Assembly (NCBI GenBank): GCA_964498125.1
Contig: CAZCGE010000027.1
Coordinates: 44,739 to 108,738, forward strand
Length of the DNA stretch: 64,000 nucleotides
From: CAMDBL01 sp964498125
Lineage (GTDB): Bacteria > Pseudomonadota > Alphaproteobacteria > Rhizobiales > Hyphomicrobiaceae
Direction: 5' to 3'
Part shown: in pieces, positions 27,422 through 36,491 of the stretch
How positions within the stretch are numbered: position 1 is the first letter of the stretch
Layout of the letters: every line of letters starts with the position of its first letter
The notes under the pieces: generated by a model
The model's database searches: none
Seen by the model: only the letters and a program-made list of their open reading frames with translations
Told to the model about the DNA's origin: nothing
Translations under genes and position numbers: made by a program

Positions 27422-28036
27422 TCACGCCCAGTGCTTGGCGTAAGCGCCCCCCTGCCGATCCGCGAGTGCGGTGATGATAGCATCGACCTGCGCCGCACTC
27501 TGTGTGACCGATCCGTTCGTATCCACTACGAAATCGGCGCGCGCGCGCTTTTCCGCGTCGCTCGTCTGCCGTGCCAACAGGCTATCGAGTTTTTCGCCCG
27601 TCATGCCAGGCCGGGACAGCACGCGCTGCCGTTGTGTTTCGGCCCCGGCACTGACCACCACCACGACATCGACCAGCTTGTCGCCGCCGGTCTCGAACAG
27701 CAGTGGGATCTCGAGAACGGCCGCGAGCGCCCCCTTTGCAGCTTCGCCCTTGAGAAGCGTCCTCTCAGCGTCCCGAACCATGGGATGGACGATGGCTTCG
27801 AGGCGATTGAACCCCCCGGCATCGCGCATCAGAGCCTCGGCCAGTTGCGCGCGATCAACGCGGCCATCAGCCGTCGTACCGGGGAATGCGGCTTCGATCG
27901 CGGCAACCGCGGCGCCGGCATAGAGCTTATGCACTTCCGCGTCAGCGTCACACACGGCTATGCCGCGCTGACGGAACATCTGCGCGATCGTCGACTTGCC
28001 CATGCCGATCGAGCCTGTCAGACCGATAATGAGCAT
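27422..28036 (-). CDS. coaE: Dephospho-CoA kinase
   Basis: Last step of coenzyme A synthesis, phosphorylating the 3'-hydroxyl of dephospho-CoA. 204 aa. The P-loop GLTGSIGMGKST starts at residue 5, followed by VCDADAEVHKLY. ATG at 28036 is chosen because homology starts there; the frame extends 20 codons upstream into the maf end. It follows maf by 22 nt. aroE, which often lies between them in alphaproteobacteria, is absent. Confidence 0.94.
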   Translation of the reverse strand: MLIIGLTGSIGMGKSTIAQMFRQRGIAVCDADAEVHKLYAGAAVAAIEAAFPGTTADGRVDRAQLAEALMRDAGGFNRLEAIVHPMVRDAERTLLKGEAAKGALAAVLEIPLLFETGGDKLVDVVVVVSAGAETQRQRVLSRPGMTGEKLDSLLARQTSDAEKRARADFVVDTNGSVTQSAAQVDAIITALADRQGGAYAKHWA

Positions 28037-28058
28037 GGGAGTCCCTTGCTGCTGTCTG

Positions 28059-28673
28059 TTATGTGGCGACAATGCCACGCGCCCTGAGTTCGGCAAGCAG
28101 CGGCAGCAATGGCAGGCCGAGGATCGTAAAGTAGTCGCCCTCGATGTTCTCGAACAATTGCAGCCCCAGGCCCTCGAGCTGGTAGGCGCCGACCGATTGC
28201 GTCACTTGGTCTGCCACTCGGGCAAGATACGCGTCGAGGAAGGTCTCGGAAAAATCCCGCATCGTCATCCGTGCCCGTGCCAGGCAGGACCAGGCGATTC
28301 TGCCGCCGGTCGCCAGCGCGACGGCAGAACACAACTGGTGCGTTTTCCCCCGCAGATCGAGAAGTTGGGCGCGCGCCTCGGCTACATTTCCTGGTTTTTC
28401 GAACAGGCGATCACCAAGCACCAACACTTGGTCGGCGCCGATGACGTGGGCATCGACATGGCGTTCGCCAACTTCCGCGGCCTTGGCGCAGGCCAGCGCC
28501 ATCGCCATCTCGGCGGCCCCGATCGCCGCGTTGCCGGCCAGCAAGGACTCCCGGATTGCCGGCTCATCGACGTCGGCTGGAACCACCTGGAACGCCAATC
28601 CCGCCGCCGCCAGCATGTCCCGGCGGGCGCGGCTTGCCGAGGCGAGGATCAGCGGCGGTGGCGGCTCAGACAT
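28059..28673 (-). CDS. maf: Maf-like nucleoside triphosphate pyrophosphatase
   Basis: Hydrolyses non-canonical or excess nucleoside triphosphates; historically septum-formation inhibitor Maf. 204 aa from ATG at 28673 with GAGG 7 nt upstream. LILASASRARRDMLAAAGL at the start, HVIGADQVLVL in the middle and GAYQLEGLGLQLFENIEGDYFTILGLPL at the end are the family signatures, including the catalytic aspartate in GADQ. Confidence 0.92.
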   Translation of the reverse strand: MSEPPPPLILASASRARRDMLAAAGLAFQVVPADVDEPAIRESLLAGNAAIGAAEMAMALACAKAAEVGERHVDAHVIGADQVLVLGDRLFEKPGNVAEARAQLLDLRGKTHQLCSAVALATGGRIAWSCLARARMTMRDFSETFLDAYLARVADQVTQSVGAYQLEGLGLQLFENIEGDYFTILGLPLLPLLAELRARGIVAT

Positions 28674-28808
28674 GTTCAGCCTCACCTCTCGGCGCGCGAC
28701 GCCGCACACTACATTGGGGCTGAATGCGACAACTCCGTCAAGCGCCCGCGGCGACAGGATCCGTTAGCCTCGTTGTGGGCAATCGCCCCTTTACCCCGTC
28801 ACGCTGCC

Positions 28809-28937
28809 TGTCGTATAATCTGTCTTGCATCCTGTCCTTCTGGTCGCCATTTAAGACATATCTATATGAAATTATTATAGTTTTCAATGATGAAGCCCGA
28901 CACACAACCTGTCTTGCATCCTGTCTTGAAACATGTC
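28809..28937 (+). promoter_or_regulatory. Two 12-bp-phased TGTC triplets upstream of fic
   Basis: TGTC occurs at 28809, 28821 and 28833, and again at 28910, 28922 and 28934, each time spaced by exactly 12 bp. The middle unit TGTCTTGCATCC is identical in both sets. The second set ends 11 nt before the fic start codon. Regular phasing near one helical turn suggests a protein binding cooperatively on one DNA face. This is seen directly; the binding protein is unknown. Confidence 0.6.
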
Positions 28938-28948
28938 TGAGGGGGCTG

Positions 28949-30178
28949 ATGGCCCGCGCTAAGAAGAAAAGCAAGTCGGAGACCGATCAAATTGCCGATC
29001 GAGAGGAGTCCACATCGTTAATGATGCCGATGCTGGTTAGTGACGATTCAAAGTATAGATCTGAAATTGAAGAGCATGTTTTAGACCTTACCCAGAAAAG
29101 CTTGAAATTTAAAGCAGGCTTACCCACCGCATTAGTTGAGCCTCTTGCCTCTCTTGTAAGAACAATGAACTGTTATTACTCAAATCTTATAGAGGGTGGC
29201 AACACTAAGCCGATAGACATTGAGCGGGCTCTCCATGGCGACTACAGCAATGAGCCGGAAAAGCGCAACTTTCAGCTAGAGGCAAAGGCGCATGTATCAG
29301 TTCAGGAGTGGATTGACCAAGGTGGCGTTCACAGCCGCAGTTGCACTGTAGATGCCTTGCTTGAAACGCATCGCCGATTCTTCGAACAAGTTCCCGAGGA
29401 GCTTCGTTGGACCAAACCGGACTCGAAAGGGCATCGAGAGCAAGTCATCCCAGGTGAGCTCCGAAACTGCAGTGTGGAAGTTGGGCGGCATCTACCGCCA
29501 AGTGCTGGAGCTGTCCCACGGTTTCTCAAACTCTTCGAAAGAACATACGCCAACCTAAGACCAGCCGCCGCTACCAGAGCATGTGCGGCAGCGCATCATC
29601 GACTACTTTGGATTCACCCGTTTGTTGATGGAAACGGTAGGGTGGCGCGTCTCGTATCCCATGCGATGCTGCTCGACACCCTCGACACCGGATCCCTTTG
29701 GTCGATCTCCCGCGGATTGGCCAGAAAAGTAGATACCTACAAGAACCTCCTACACGCTTGCGATCAAACTCGTCGCAATGACTTAGATGGGCGGGGCAAC
29801 TTGAGCGAGGAGGAATTGATAAAGTTCACACGCTTTTTTTTGGAAGTATGTATCGATCAAGTCGAGTACATGACCGACCTCATGAAGCCAGACGCTCTCC
29901 GGCGCCGCATCATGCGCTGGACGCGCGATGAGGAAGATGCGACGCGGCTTCCTCCAATGGCGACACGTGCAATGGAAATTCTCCTTCACACTGGACAGTT
30001 GGAACGGGCGGAAGTCCCACCGCTGCTCGGACTGAAGGAGCGTCAGGCGGCGCGTGTCATGTCTGCCCTCAACACAGCCGAGGCTATCAAATCATCCCAT
30101 ACTCGCGCGCCGTGGACCCTGAACCTGTCGGCACGGCTCGCCCCAGCGTGGGTACCCAGTCTTTATGATCGTGACTAG
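28949..30178 (+). CDS. Fic family protein
   Basis: 409 aa AMP-transferase-type Fic protein. The start at MARAKKKSKSETD has GAGGGG just upstream. An inhibitory motif SNLIEG at residues 78-83 matches (S/T)xxxE(G/N), and the active-site motif HPFVDGNGRVAR is at 223-234, so this is a complete, self-inhibited class II Fic. The C-terminal third contains a helical and probable winged-helix region. The N-terminal half is less GC-rich than its neighbours. It sits between maf and ppsR, breaking a synteny block that is conserved in alphaproteobacteria, so acquisition is likely. Confidence 0.9.
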   Translation: MARAKKKSKSETDQIADREESTSLMMPMLVSDDSKYRSEIEEHVLDLTQKSLKFKAGLPTALVEPLASLVRTMNCYYSNLIEGGNTKPIDIERALHGDYSNEPEKRNFQLEAKAHVSVQEWIDQGGVHSRSCTVDALLETHRRFFEQVPEELRWTKPDSKGHREQVIPGELRNCSVEVGRHLPPSAGAVPRFLKLFERTYANLRPAAATRACAAAHHRLLWIHPFVDGNGRVARLVSHAMLLDTLDTGSLWSISRGLARKVDTYKNLLHACDQTRRNDLDGRGNLSEEELIKFTRFFLEVCIDQVEYMTDLMKPDALRRRIMRWTRDEEDATRLPPMATRAMEILLHTGQLERAEVPPLLGLKERQAARVMSALNTAEAIKSSHTRAPWTLNLSARLAPAWVPSLYDRD

Positions 30179-30181
30179 CCA

Positions 30182-31015
30182 TTACTCAACTTCAGAACCA
30201 CCCGCATCCCTATCGTGCAGCATCTTGATGATCGTCGCCGCGGTTTCCTCCACCGAGCGCCGCGTCACGTCGATCATCGGCCAGTGATTACGCGCGAACA
30301 GCTTGCGCGATTCCAGGATTTCCTTGGCGATGCGGTCGCGGTCGACGTAGGTCTCCAGATCGCGGTCCGCCAGCATTTGCACGCGATTGCGCCGGATCTC
30401 GGAAATGCGATCGGCACTGGCCACCAGCCCAACGATGAACGCGCGATGGGGCCCATTCAGCGCGGCCGGTGGCGGAATTCCAGGTACCAGGGGCACATTT
30501 GCCGTTTTGTAGCCCCGCTGCGCCAAGTAGATGCTGGTGGGTGTCTTGGATGTCCGCGAGATGCCGAGAATGATGATGTCGGCCTGATTGAGATCGTCCG
30601 GCAGGCGGCCATCGTCATGCACCATGGAGAAGTTCAGCGCGTCGATCCGGCGGAAATATTCGCCGTCGAGCACATGCTGGCCGGAGACCGTCGGCGTCTG
30701 TGGCGCGCCAAGGTAGGACTCGAACACTTTCATGATCGGCTCGAGCACGTGCATGCACGGCAGCTTGAGCTCCCGGCAGCGCCGTTCGAGCTCCCCAGAC
30801 AACTCTTTGTTGACGATGGTATAAAGGACGATGCCGGGCGCCTGCTCGATCGCCTGCAAGACACGGACGAGTTGGCGCTGGCTGCGCACCAGCGGATGCA
30901 CGTGCTCGATGGGGCGCACCAACGCGTACTGCACCGCCGCGGCCTTGGCGATGATCGTTAAAGTTTCGCCGGTTGCATCCGATATAAGATGCAAGTGAAA
31001 GTTGCTCAAAGGCAT
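30182..31015 (-). CDS. ppsR: Pyruvate, water/phosphate dikinase regulatory protein (DUF299)
   Basis: Bifunctional kinase/pyrophosphorylase acting on PEP synthase or pyruvate phosphate dikinase. 277 aa from ATG at 31015 (MPLSNFHLHLISDATGETL). The P-loop GISRTSKTPTSIYLA and the C-terminal FARNHWPMIDVTRRSVEETAA are diagnostic. The open frame continues 56 codons upstream into the candidate origin without similarity. Its homologue is the gene beside the origin in Caulobacter, opposite hemE. Confidence 0.93.
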   Translation of the reverse strand: MPLSNFHLHLISDATGETLTIIAKAAAVQYALVRPIEHVHPLVRSQRQLVRVLQAIEQAPGIVLYTIVNKELSGELERRCRELKLPCMHVLEPIMKVFESYLGAPQTPTVSGQHVLDGEYFRRIDALNFSMVHDDGRLPDDLNQADIIILGISRTSKTPTSIYLAQRGYKTANVPLVPGIPPPAALNGPHRAFIVGLVASADRISEIRRNRVQMLADRDLETYVDRDRIAKEILESRKLFARNHWPMIDVTRRSVEETAATIIKMLHDRDAGGSEVE

Positions 31016-31435
31016 GTTGGCCACATGTGGACAACGTCCCTGGTTATACACCACCCCGTGAATGCGCTGCCCGGCACCGTCGAGCCCAGGCCACTTCTCC
31101 ACGAAGTTCTCAACTGTGCAGCCCGCCGGGAGCCGATGCGGAGACCAAAATCCGACCGAAGGGACGTTTGGGCTTGTGCCCAAGCTCGACCCACCTTGTC
31201 AACACGTGGTTAGGAGAAGTTGCTGTACCATCAGATTTGATAACCCTTTGACTCATAAATCAGGATTGACACCTTGTGTGGTGAGAAGCCAATCACCACA
31301 AAGGCTGGTAGCAGCTTTGGTGGGGTGTTCAAAAACTGCACAAAAGGGGTGTAAAGCAAACAATTACCGCAATACGTGTCCCTAAGAGTCTTAATAACAG
31401 ACTCTCTAGATCTTTCTTTAGAAGTTAAGAGCCCC
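31016..31435. other. Candidate chromosomal replication origin (oriC)
   Basis: A 420-nt gap between ppsR and hemE, the location of Cori in Caulobacter. Two DnaA-box-like 9-mers with one mismatch to TTATNCACA are TGTGGACAA at 31026-31034 and TTATACACC at 31044-31052. The first forms a near-perfect 20-bp palindrome with its left flank. The right half is AT-rich and holds hairpins: TGTGGTGA with TCACCACA near 31278-31300, and AGAGTCT with AGACTCT at 31385-31405. Position is strong evidence; the boxes alone are weak. It also must contain the hemE and ppsR promoters. Confidence 0.55.
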
Positions 31436-32494
31436 ATGAACACACGCCAAACCACCATCCGAAGTCGGCATTGTCGCTTCCTGCAACCGTTTGCCGGGCA
31501 GGTCGTCACGCCGCCCCCGATCTGGCTGATGCGACAGGCGGGTCGCTACTTGCCCGAGTACCGCGAGGTGCGAGCCCAGGCCGGCAGCTTTCTCGACCTG
31601 TGCTACAACCCGGCGCTGGCATCGGAAGTCACCCTGCAACCCATTCGTCGCTATGGCTTTGATGCCGCGATCCTATTTTCCGATATTCTCGTCGTCCCCG
31701 ACGCGCTTGGCCAAAAGGTGGATTTCATCGAGGGCGAGGGCCCGCGCCTGGCGGCGATCACGGACTCGGCGGCGATGACGGGGCTGGGACTGGCCAAGGC
31801 CCGCGGCAAGTTTGCCAGCGTGGCCGAAACGGTGAAGCGCATTCGGCAGGATTTGCCGCACGACGTTGCCTTGATCGGTTTTTGTGGTGCGCCGTGGACG
31901 GTTGCGACCTACATGATCGCCGGTCGTGGCACGCCTGATCAAGCCGCCGCCCGACTCTGGGCGTATCGTGACCCAGAGGGTTTTTCCAGCCTTATCAATC
32001 TCTTGACAGAAGCCTCGGTCGAATACCTGGCGGGCCAGGTGGCGGCCGGCGCCGATGTTCTGCAGATATTCGACACCTGGGCTGGCAACCTGCCCTCGGG
32101 CCAATTTGATCGTTGGGTGATTCAGCCGACTCGTGAGATCGTGCGTCAGTTGCGGCTGCGAGGCATCGATGTACCGATCATTGGCTTTCCACGTGGCGGC
32201 AGCAACAGGTCGCGGCGATTTGCCGAGCAAACGCGCGTCGATGGCATCGGTTGCGACACGGCGATGTCGGTCGGCACCATGCGCTCGCTCGCCGAGACCC
32301 ATGTTGTGCAGGGCAACCTCGATCCCTTGCTGGTGGTGGTCGGGGGGCGGGCCATGGATGATCGGGTGCGGATCATTCTCGATATGATGCGGGGCAAGCG
32401 ATTTATCTTCAATCTCGGCCATGGGATCGTGCCGGAGACCCCACCCGACAATGTGGCACGGCTGGTCGACCTCGTGCGCAGCGAAGGACTCTGA
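31436..32494 (+). CDS. hemE: Uroporphyrinogen decarboxylase
   Basis: Converts uroporphyrinogen III to coproporphyrinogen III in haem synthesis. 352 aa. MRQAGRYLPEYR at residues 32-43 and GFCGAPWTVATYM are the two PROSITE-type signatures. ATG at 31436 is chosen by homology. It is the first gene right of the candidate origin and runs with hemJ 4 nt downstream. Confidence 0.96.
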   Translation: MNTRQTTIRSRHCRFLQPFAGQVVTPPPIWLMRQAGRYLPEYREVRAQAGSFLDLCYNPALASEVTLQPIRRYGFDAAILFSDILVVPDALGQKVDFIEGEGPRLAAITDSAAMTGLGLAKARGKFASVAETVKRIRQDLPHDVALIGFCGAPWTVATYMIAGRGTPDQAAARLWAYRDPEGFSSLINLLTEASVEYLAGQVAAGADVLQIFDTWAGNLPSGQFDRWVIQPTREIVRQLRLRGIDVPIIGFPRGGSNRSRRFAEQTRVDGIGCDTAMSVGTMRSLAETHVVQGNLDPLLVVVGGRAMDDRVRIILDMMRGKRFIFNLGHGIVPETPPDNVARLVDLVRSEGL

Positions 32495-32498
32495 CCTG

Positions 32499-33020
32499 GT
32501 GACGGCGCCGGCCTCCAGCCCTGACGGGCGCGCAGCCCTCGCGGTTCTTGGCGTTGCAGTTGCCGCGACTGCTGCCGTCATGCTGCTCGGCGCGCGCGCC
32601 TACGACTGGATCAAGGCCGCGCATATCGTGGCCATCATTGCCTGGATGGCGGGTCTGTTGTATTTGCCGCGGTTGTTTATTTATCACTGCGCGGCACCGG
32701 TCGGCTCGCAGCAGTCGGAGACCTTCAAGGTGATGGAGCAGCGATTGCTGCGCATCATCATGACCCCGGCGATGGTGCTGTCATGGCTGTTTGGGCTCTG
32801 GCTGGCATGGAGGGGTGGCTGGATGACCAGCGGCTGGATGCATGCCAAATTGGTGCTGGCGCTGCTTCTGACGGGGTCCCACGGCTATCTGTCGGCGGCC
32901 ACGCGCCGCTTCGCCCAGGATCGTAATGCGACCACGGCAAGGCAATGGCGCCTGATCAACGAGGTCCCAACCCTGATCATGATCGGCATCGTGATTTTGG
33001 TGGTCGTGAAGCCCTTTTAA
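32499..33020 (+). CDS. hemJ: Protoporphyrinogen oxidase HemJ
   Basis: Integral membrane protein of the HemJ/CopD type that oxidises protoporphyrinogen IX. 173 aa from GTG at 32499, with AAGGA upstream inside the end of hemE. AYDWIKAAHIVAIIAWMAGLLYLPRLF, then WMHAKLVLALLLTGSHGYL and INEVPTLIMIGIVILVVVKPF, are typical; the conserved histidines are present. About four or five transmembrane helices. Coupling to hemE supports a haem role. Confidence 0.9.
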   Translation: MTAPASSPDGRAALAVLGVAVAATAAVMLLGARAYDWIKAAHIVAIIAWMAGLLYLPRLFIYHCAAPVGSQQSETFKVMEQRLLRIIMTPAMVLSWLFGLWLAWRGGWMTSGWMHAKLVLALLLTGSHGYLSAATRRFAQDRNATTARQWRLINEVPTLIMIGIVILVVVKPF

Positions 33021-33253
33021 TTGCCGCTGCGGTCAACAGGACACTTCCGCGACGCGGCAAGGTCTGCTATAGGTCCGAGATTCCGATGTGACCTGCGGCT
33101 CCCTGCTGTGTGGTCCTGTCGCGTCATGCGCTGACTTTTGTTGCGCTGACCTGAAAGAACGGCATCTCCCAAACGACCGTTCGTTCCCTCCTCGACTTCC
33201 GGCCCGGCTCCCACGATCCCCTCCCCACCGCCGAGGCCACTCCGGAGCATTTT

Positions 33254-34531
<1,278 letters not shown>

Positions 34532-34610
34532 GGAAGGAGGCGCGTCCAGTTGCTCTTGCTACTGCGACAGGTTGACTCAGGGATTCTCATGGGTCCGCGA
34601 ATCATGTAAA

Positions 34611-34645
34611 CATGAGGCTGGGCGCGGTCAACGCCCAGCCTCATG
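34611..34645. repeat. Perfect 14-bp hairpin
   Basis: CATGAGGCTGGGCG at 34611-34624 pairs with CGCCCAGCCTCATG at 34632-34645 around a 7-nt loop. There is no T-tract. It may protect the rho mRNA end or be another repeat family. Confidence 0.7.
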
Positions 34646-34717
34646 CTCTAAGCTGCCAAGCATACACTACACAGTACGATCTTCGACCCTGGCGGGCTGC
34701 GCCAGTGGTCTCGGATC

Positions 34718-34745
34718 AAAACCGGAATGCCATTCCGGTTTTGCC
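34718..34745 (+). terminator. Terminator-like hairpin
   Basis: AAAACCGGAAT at 34718-34728 pairs with ATTCCGGTTTT at 34732-34742, loop of 3 nt, ending in four T. The flanking A and T runs would allow action in both directions. It lies 187 nt after rho. Confidence 0.55.
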
Positions 34746-35052
34746 AGTAGGATCGCACGTACACAGACATCAGCCCGTTGCGGGGCATTTGTTCCATATT
34801 ATCTCCGTTCCGGCTTCGACGTGTTGCCAATGACAACCGCCTGCGTCACTGCGCATCACGACCGAACGGAGGGTGGATTTTGCCCCGCCAAAGGGGAGAT
34901 TAATCGATTCGAGGCGGTTTGATCAGAGGAAAATTGGCAAGCATTTATTTCAGGCCGTCCTGCCCGCAAGACGCCGCGAGAGGGTTGCTAGCACGATCAC
35001 CGTCGATCGTCAGAACTGCTTGTGTCGACTGAGCGCGATCTGCTTCCACCAT

Positions 35053-35234
35053 CGTCATCCCGGCGAAGGCCGGGACCTACGTGACCCTCGGCTTGCTCTC
35101 TGTCGACGAAGAAGTGGCGCTGGTTCCGCAAACCCGGTCGACAGTACGGCCGCCAAGTTGGAACACCGGACACCATTCTTTGCCAGAGCGTTCGGTGCAA
35201 CCCCTCGTGGGTCCCGGCTTTCGCAGGGATGACG
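35053..35234. repeat. CATCCCGGC-family inverted pair
   Basis: Copy 1 at 35053-35081 begins CGTCATCCCGGCGAAGG; copy 2 at 35206-35234 is the reverse complement with a few changes and ends AGGGATGACG. Each copy is itself a hairpin. The two face each other across 124 nt. The same family recurs at 35325, 35772, 55496 and 55553. Confidence 0.85.
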
Positions 35235-35324
35235 AGGTGGGGGAAGCATTTGCCACGAGGCGCCGTACATTCGGGATACCCGCCACACGCGACGTCGAAT
35301 TTCGCGCACCGACCAATCCAGATC

Positions 35325-35353
35325 CGTCATCCCGGCGAAAGCCGGGACCCACG
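35325..35353 (+). repeat. CATCCCGGC element, left flank of GIY-YIG gene
   Basis: A 29-bp copy beginning CGTCATCCCGGCGAAAG, containing a CCCGGC/GCCGGG stem. It lies 64 nt before the GIY-YIG start codon and is in inverted orientation to the copy after the gene. Confidence 0.85.
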
Positions 35354-35417
35354 CGAGATTGCCATGAGTAGTCCGGTCGAAGATAATATCAGGTGTTGCC
35401 TGGCTGGCGAGCGTCTC

Positions 35418-35765
35418 ATGAAACAGCCCTGCGTCTACATCGTCACCAACAAGCCGAACGGCATCCTCTATACGGGCGTGACGAGTGGACTGCCTGTACG
35501 CATGTCACAGCATGTGCAGGGGTTGTTTCCAGGGTTCACGAAGAAGTACGGCCTCAAGCGCCTTGTCTACTACGAGATGCACGAGAATATGCTCGCGGCA
35601 ATCACGCGCGAAAAGCGGATCAAGGAATGGCAGCGCGCTTGGAAAGTGCGGCTGATCGAAGCCATGAACCCGGAGTGGACCGATCTGTTCGATCTCCAGA
35701 CAGGAGTGATCGCGGACGGCCCGGCGGATCTGACGCGATTCGGCCGCTGGCAGCGCAATTCTTGA
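35418..35765 (+). CDS. GIY-YIG nuclease-domain protein
   Basis: 115 aa single-domain GIY-YIG protein of the UvrC/YhbQ-like type. The start at MKQPCVYIVTNKPNG puts the domain at residues 3-80: VYIVTNKPNGILYTGVTSG carries the two conserved tyrosines, followed by the RMSQHVQG arginine region and the helical part (AITREKRIKEWQRAWKVRLIE). It sits alone between inverted copies of a genome-wide palindrome. Such genes are frequent in alphaproteobacteria and their role is not established. A link to repeat mobility is a hypothesis. Confidence 0.9.
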   Translation: MKQPCVYIVTNKPNGILYTGVTSGLPVRMSQHVQGLFPGFTKKYGLKRLVYYEMHENMLAAITREKRIKEWQRAWKVRLIEAMNPEWTDLFDLQTGVIADGPADLTRFGRWQRNS

Positions 35766-35771
35766 TGGTCA

Positions 35772-35800
35772 CGTGGGTCCCGGCCTTCGCCGGGATGACG
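35772..35800 (-). repeat. CATCCCGGC element, right flank of GIY-YIG gene
   Basis: A 29-bp copy (CGTGGGTCCCGGCCTTCG start) 7 nt after the GIY-YIG stop codon, inverted relative to the copy at 35325. It is identical to the copy at 55553-55581. Confidence 0.85.
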
Positions 35801-35943
35801 GATGTGGTGCGAGCGCCTTCGGCACGATGTCGGACCTGGGGCAAGATCATGCGCGATGCGGGGATTTCGCAGGATTGAGGGCGAAAGTTCAGTCAGACTA
35901 TCACGACGCACAACGACCCGACGAAGTGATAGCCCGACGTGTT

Positions 35944-36039
35944 TCATTTCTTGTTCCCGTTCGACTTATGAATGAGCCACACGCCATACACAGTGGCGAT
36001 TGTTCCGATTGCAGTGACGATGAGGGTCGCGATATCCAT
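35944..36039 (-). CDS. Possible 31-aa single-pass membrane peptide
   Basis: Reads MDIATLIVTAIGTIATVYG then VWLIHKSNGNKK and stop. One hydrophobic helix with a positively charged C-terminus (inside). GGAGGA lies about 13 nt upstream of the ATG. No family recognised. The composition is what a real small membrane protein would have, but the size makes chance possible. Confidence 0.45.
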   Translation of the reverse strand: MDIATLIVTAIGTIATVYGVWLIHKSNGNKK

Positions 36040-36157
36040 ATGCGCTGCCGTTCCTCCAGGTCGAGCCTGGGAATAGTTGCGGAATTGAGGGAGCGCGCTT
36101 TTCAGCTATAGCCCCGCCCGGTAAGAGGGCGTGAGCCGAGGATGCGACCTACAAGTT

Positions 36158-36424
36158 GTCGAAGCTCATCGAGCACATCACTCGGACACACACCGAAGTT
36201 TGGACGCGCAAGCAACTGACAAATGCAGCACTGAGCCTCAGATAGCATAGGCAAGCCGAGATTGGGACTCTGAATCAAGTGGTTAGCGCCCCTGTGTCGT
36301 CAAATTATTCCCAGGATATCCACAGTTTATCATCTTGACAGCGCAATAGAATCAAATTGGCTCGCGCGCATTGGCGCGAATCAGGTAAAGAGTCGGAGTC
36401 GAAGCTCATCGCGCACATCACTCG
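36158..36424. repeat. 27-bp direct repeat, copies 240 bp apart
   Basis: GTCGAAGCTCATCGAGCACA begins copy 1 (36158-36184); copy 2 (36398-36424) differs at one base. Copy 1 lies in a frame reading KLSKLIEHITRTHTEVW that lacks a start codon, so it may be a gene remnant. Copy 2 lies in a potential stem (CGCGAATC at 36375-36382 with GATTCGCG at 36426-36433) just before a terminator. The stretch from 36040 to 36491 has no complete gene. Confidence 0.6.
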
Positions 36425-36438
36425 CGATTCGCGATGGA

Positions 36439-36464
36439 GGGCCACCCAGTTAGGTGGCCCTTTT
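36439..36464 (+). terminator. Intrinsic terminator with no obvious gene before it
   Basis: GGGCCACC at 36439-36446 pairs with GGTGGCCC at 36453-36460, 6-nt loop, followed by TTTTCG. It directly follows the second direct-repeat copy. A terminator without an upstream gene suggests a short non-coding transcript. Confidence 0.8.
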
Positions 36465-36491
36465 CGTTTCGTAACTAATTGAGACGTCTCG

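Larger units (their letters stand above)
34532..35052. other. Non-coding stretch after rho
   Basis: No convincing gene on either strand. It contains two perfect hairpins described separately (34611-34645 and 34718-34742). It merges into the CATCCCGGC-repeat region. Confidence 0.5.

Noticed and set aside
31016..31183. 56-codon N-terminal extension of the ppsR product
   Set aside because: The conserved protein begins at 31015; the extension reads through the origin-like gap.
31196..31204. TTGTCAACA as a DnaA box
   Set aside because: Two mismatches to the consensus; too weak to count as evidence.
35053..35353. CRISPR array
   Set aside because: The repeats are palindromes in alternating orientation with unequal spacing, and no cas genes are near.
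36335..36363. TTGACA at 36335 as promoter of the possible small RNA
   Set aside because: No acceptable -10 hexamer at 16-18 nt spacing.
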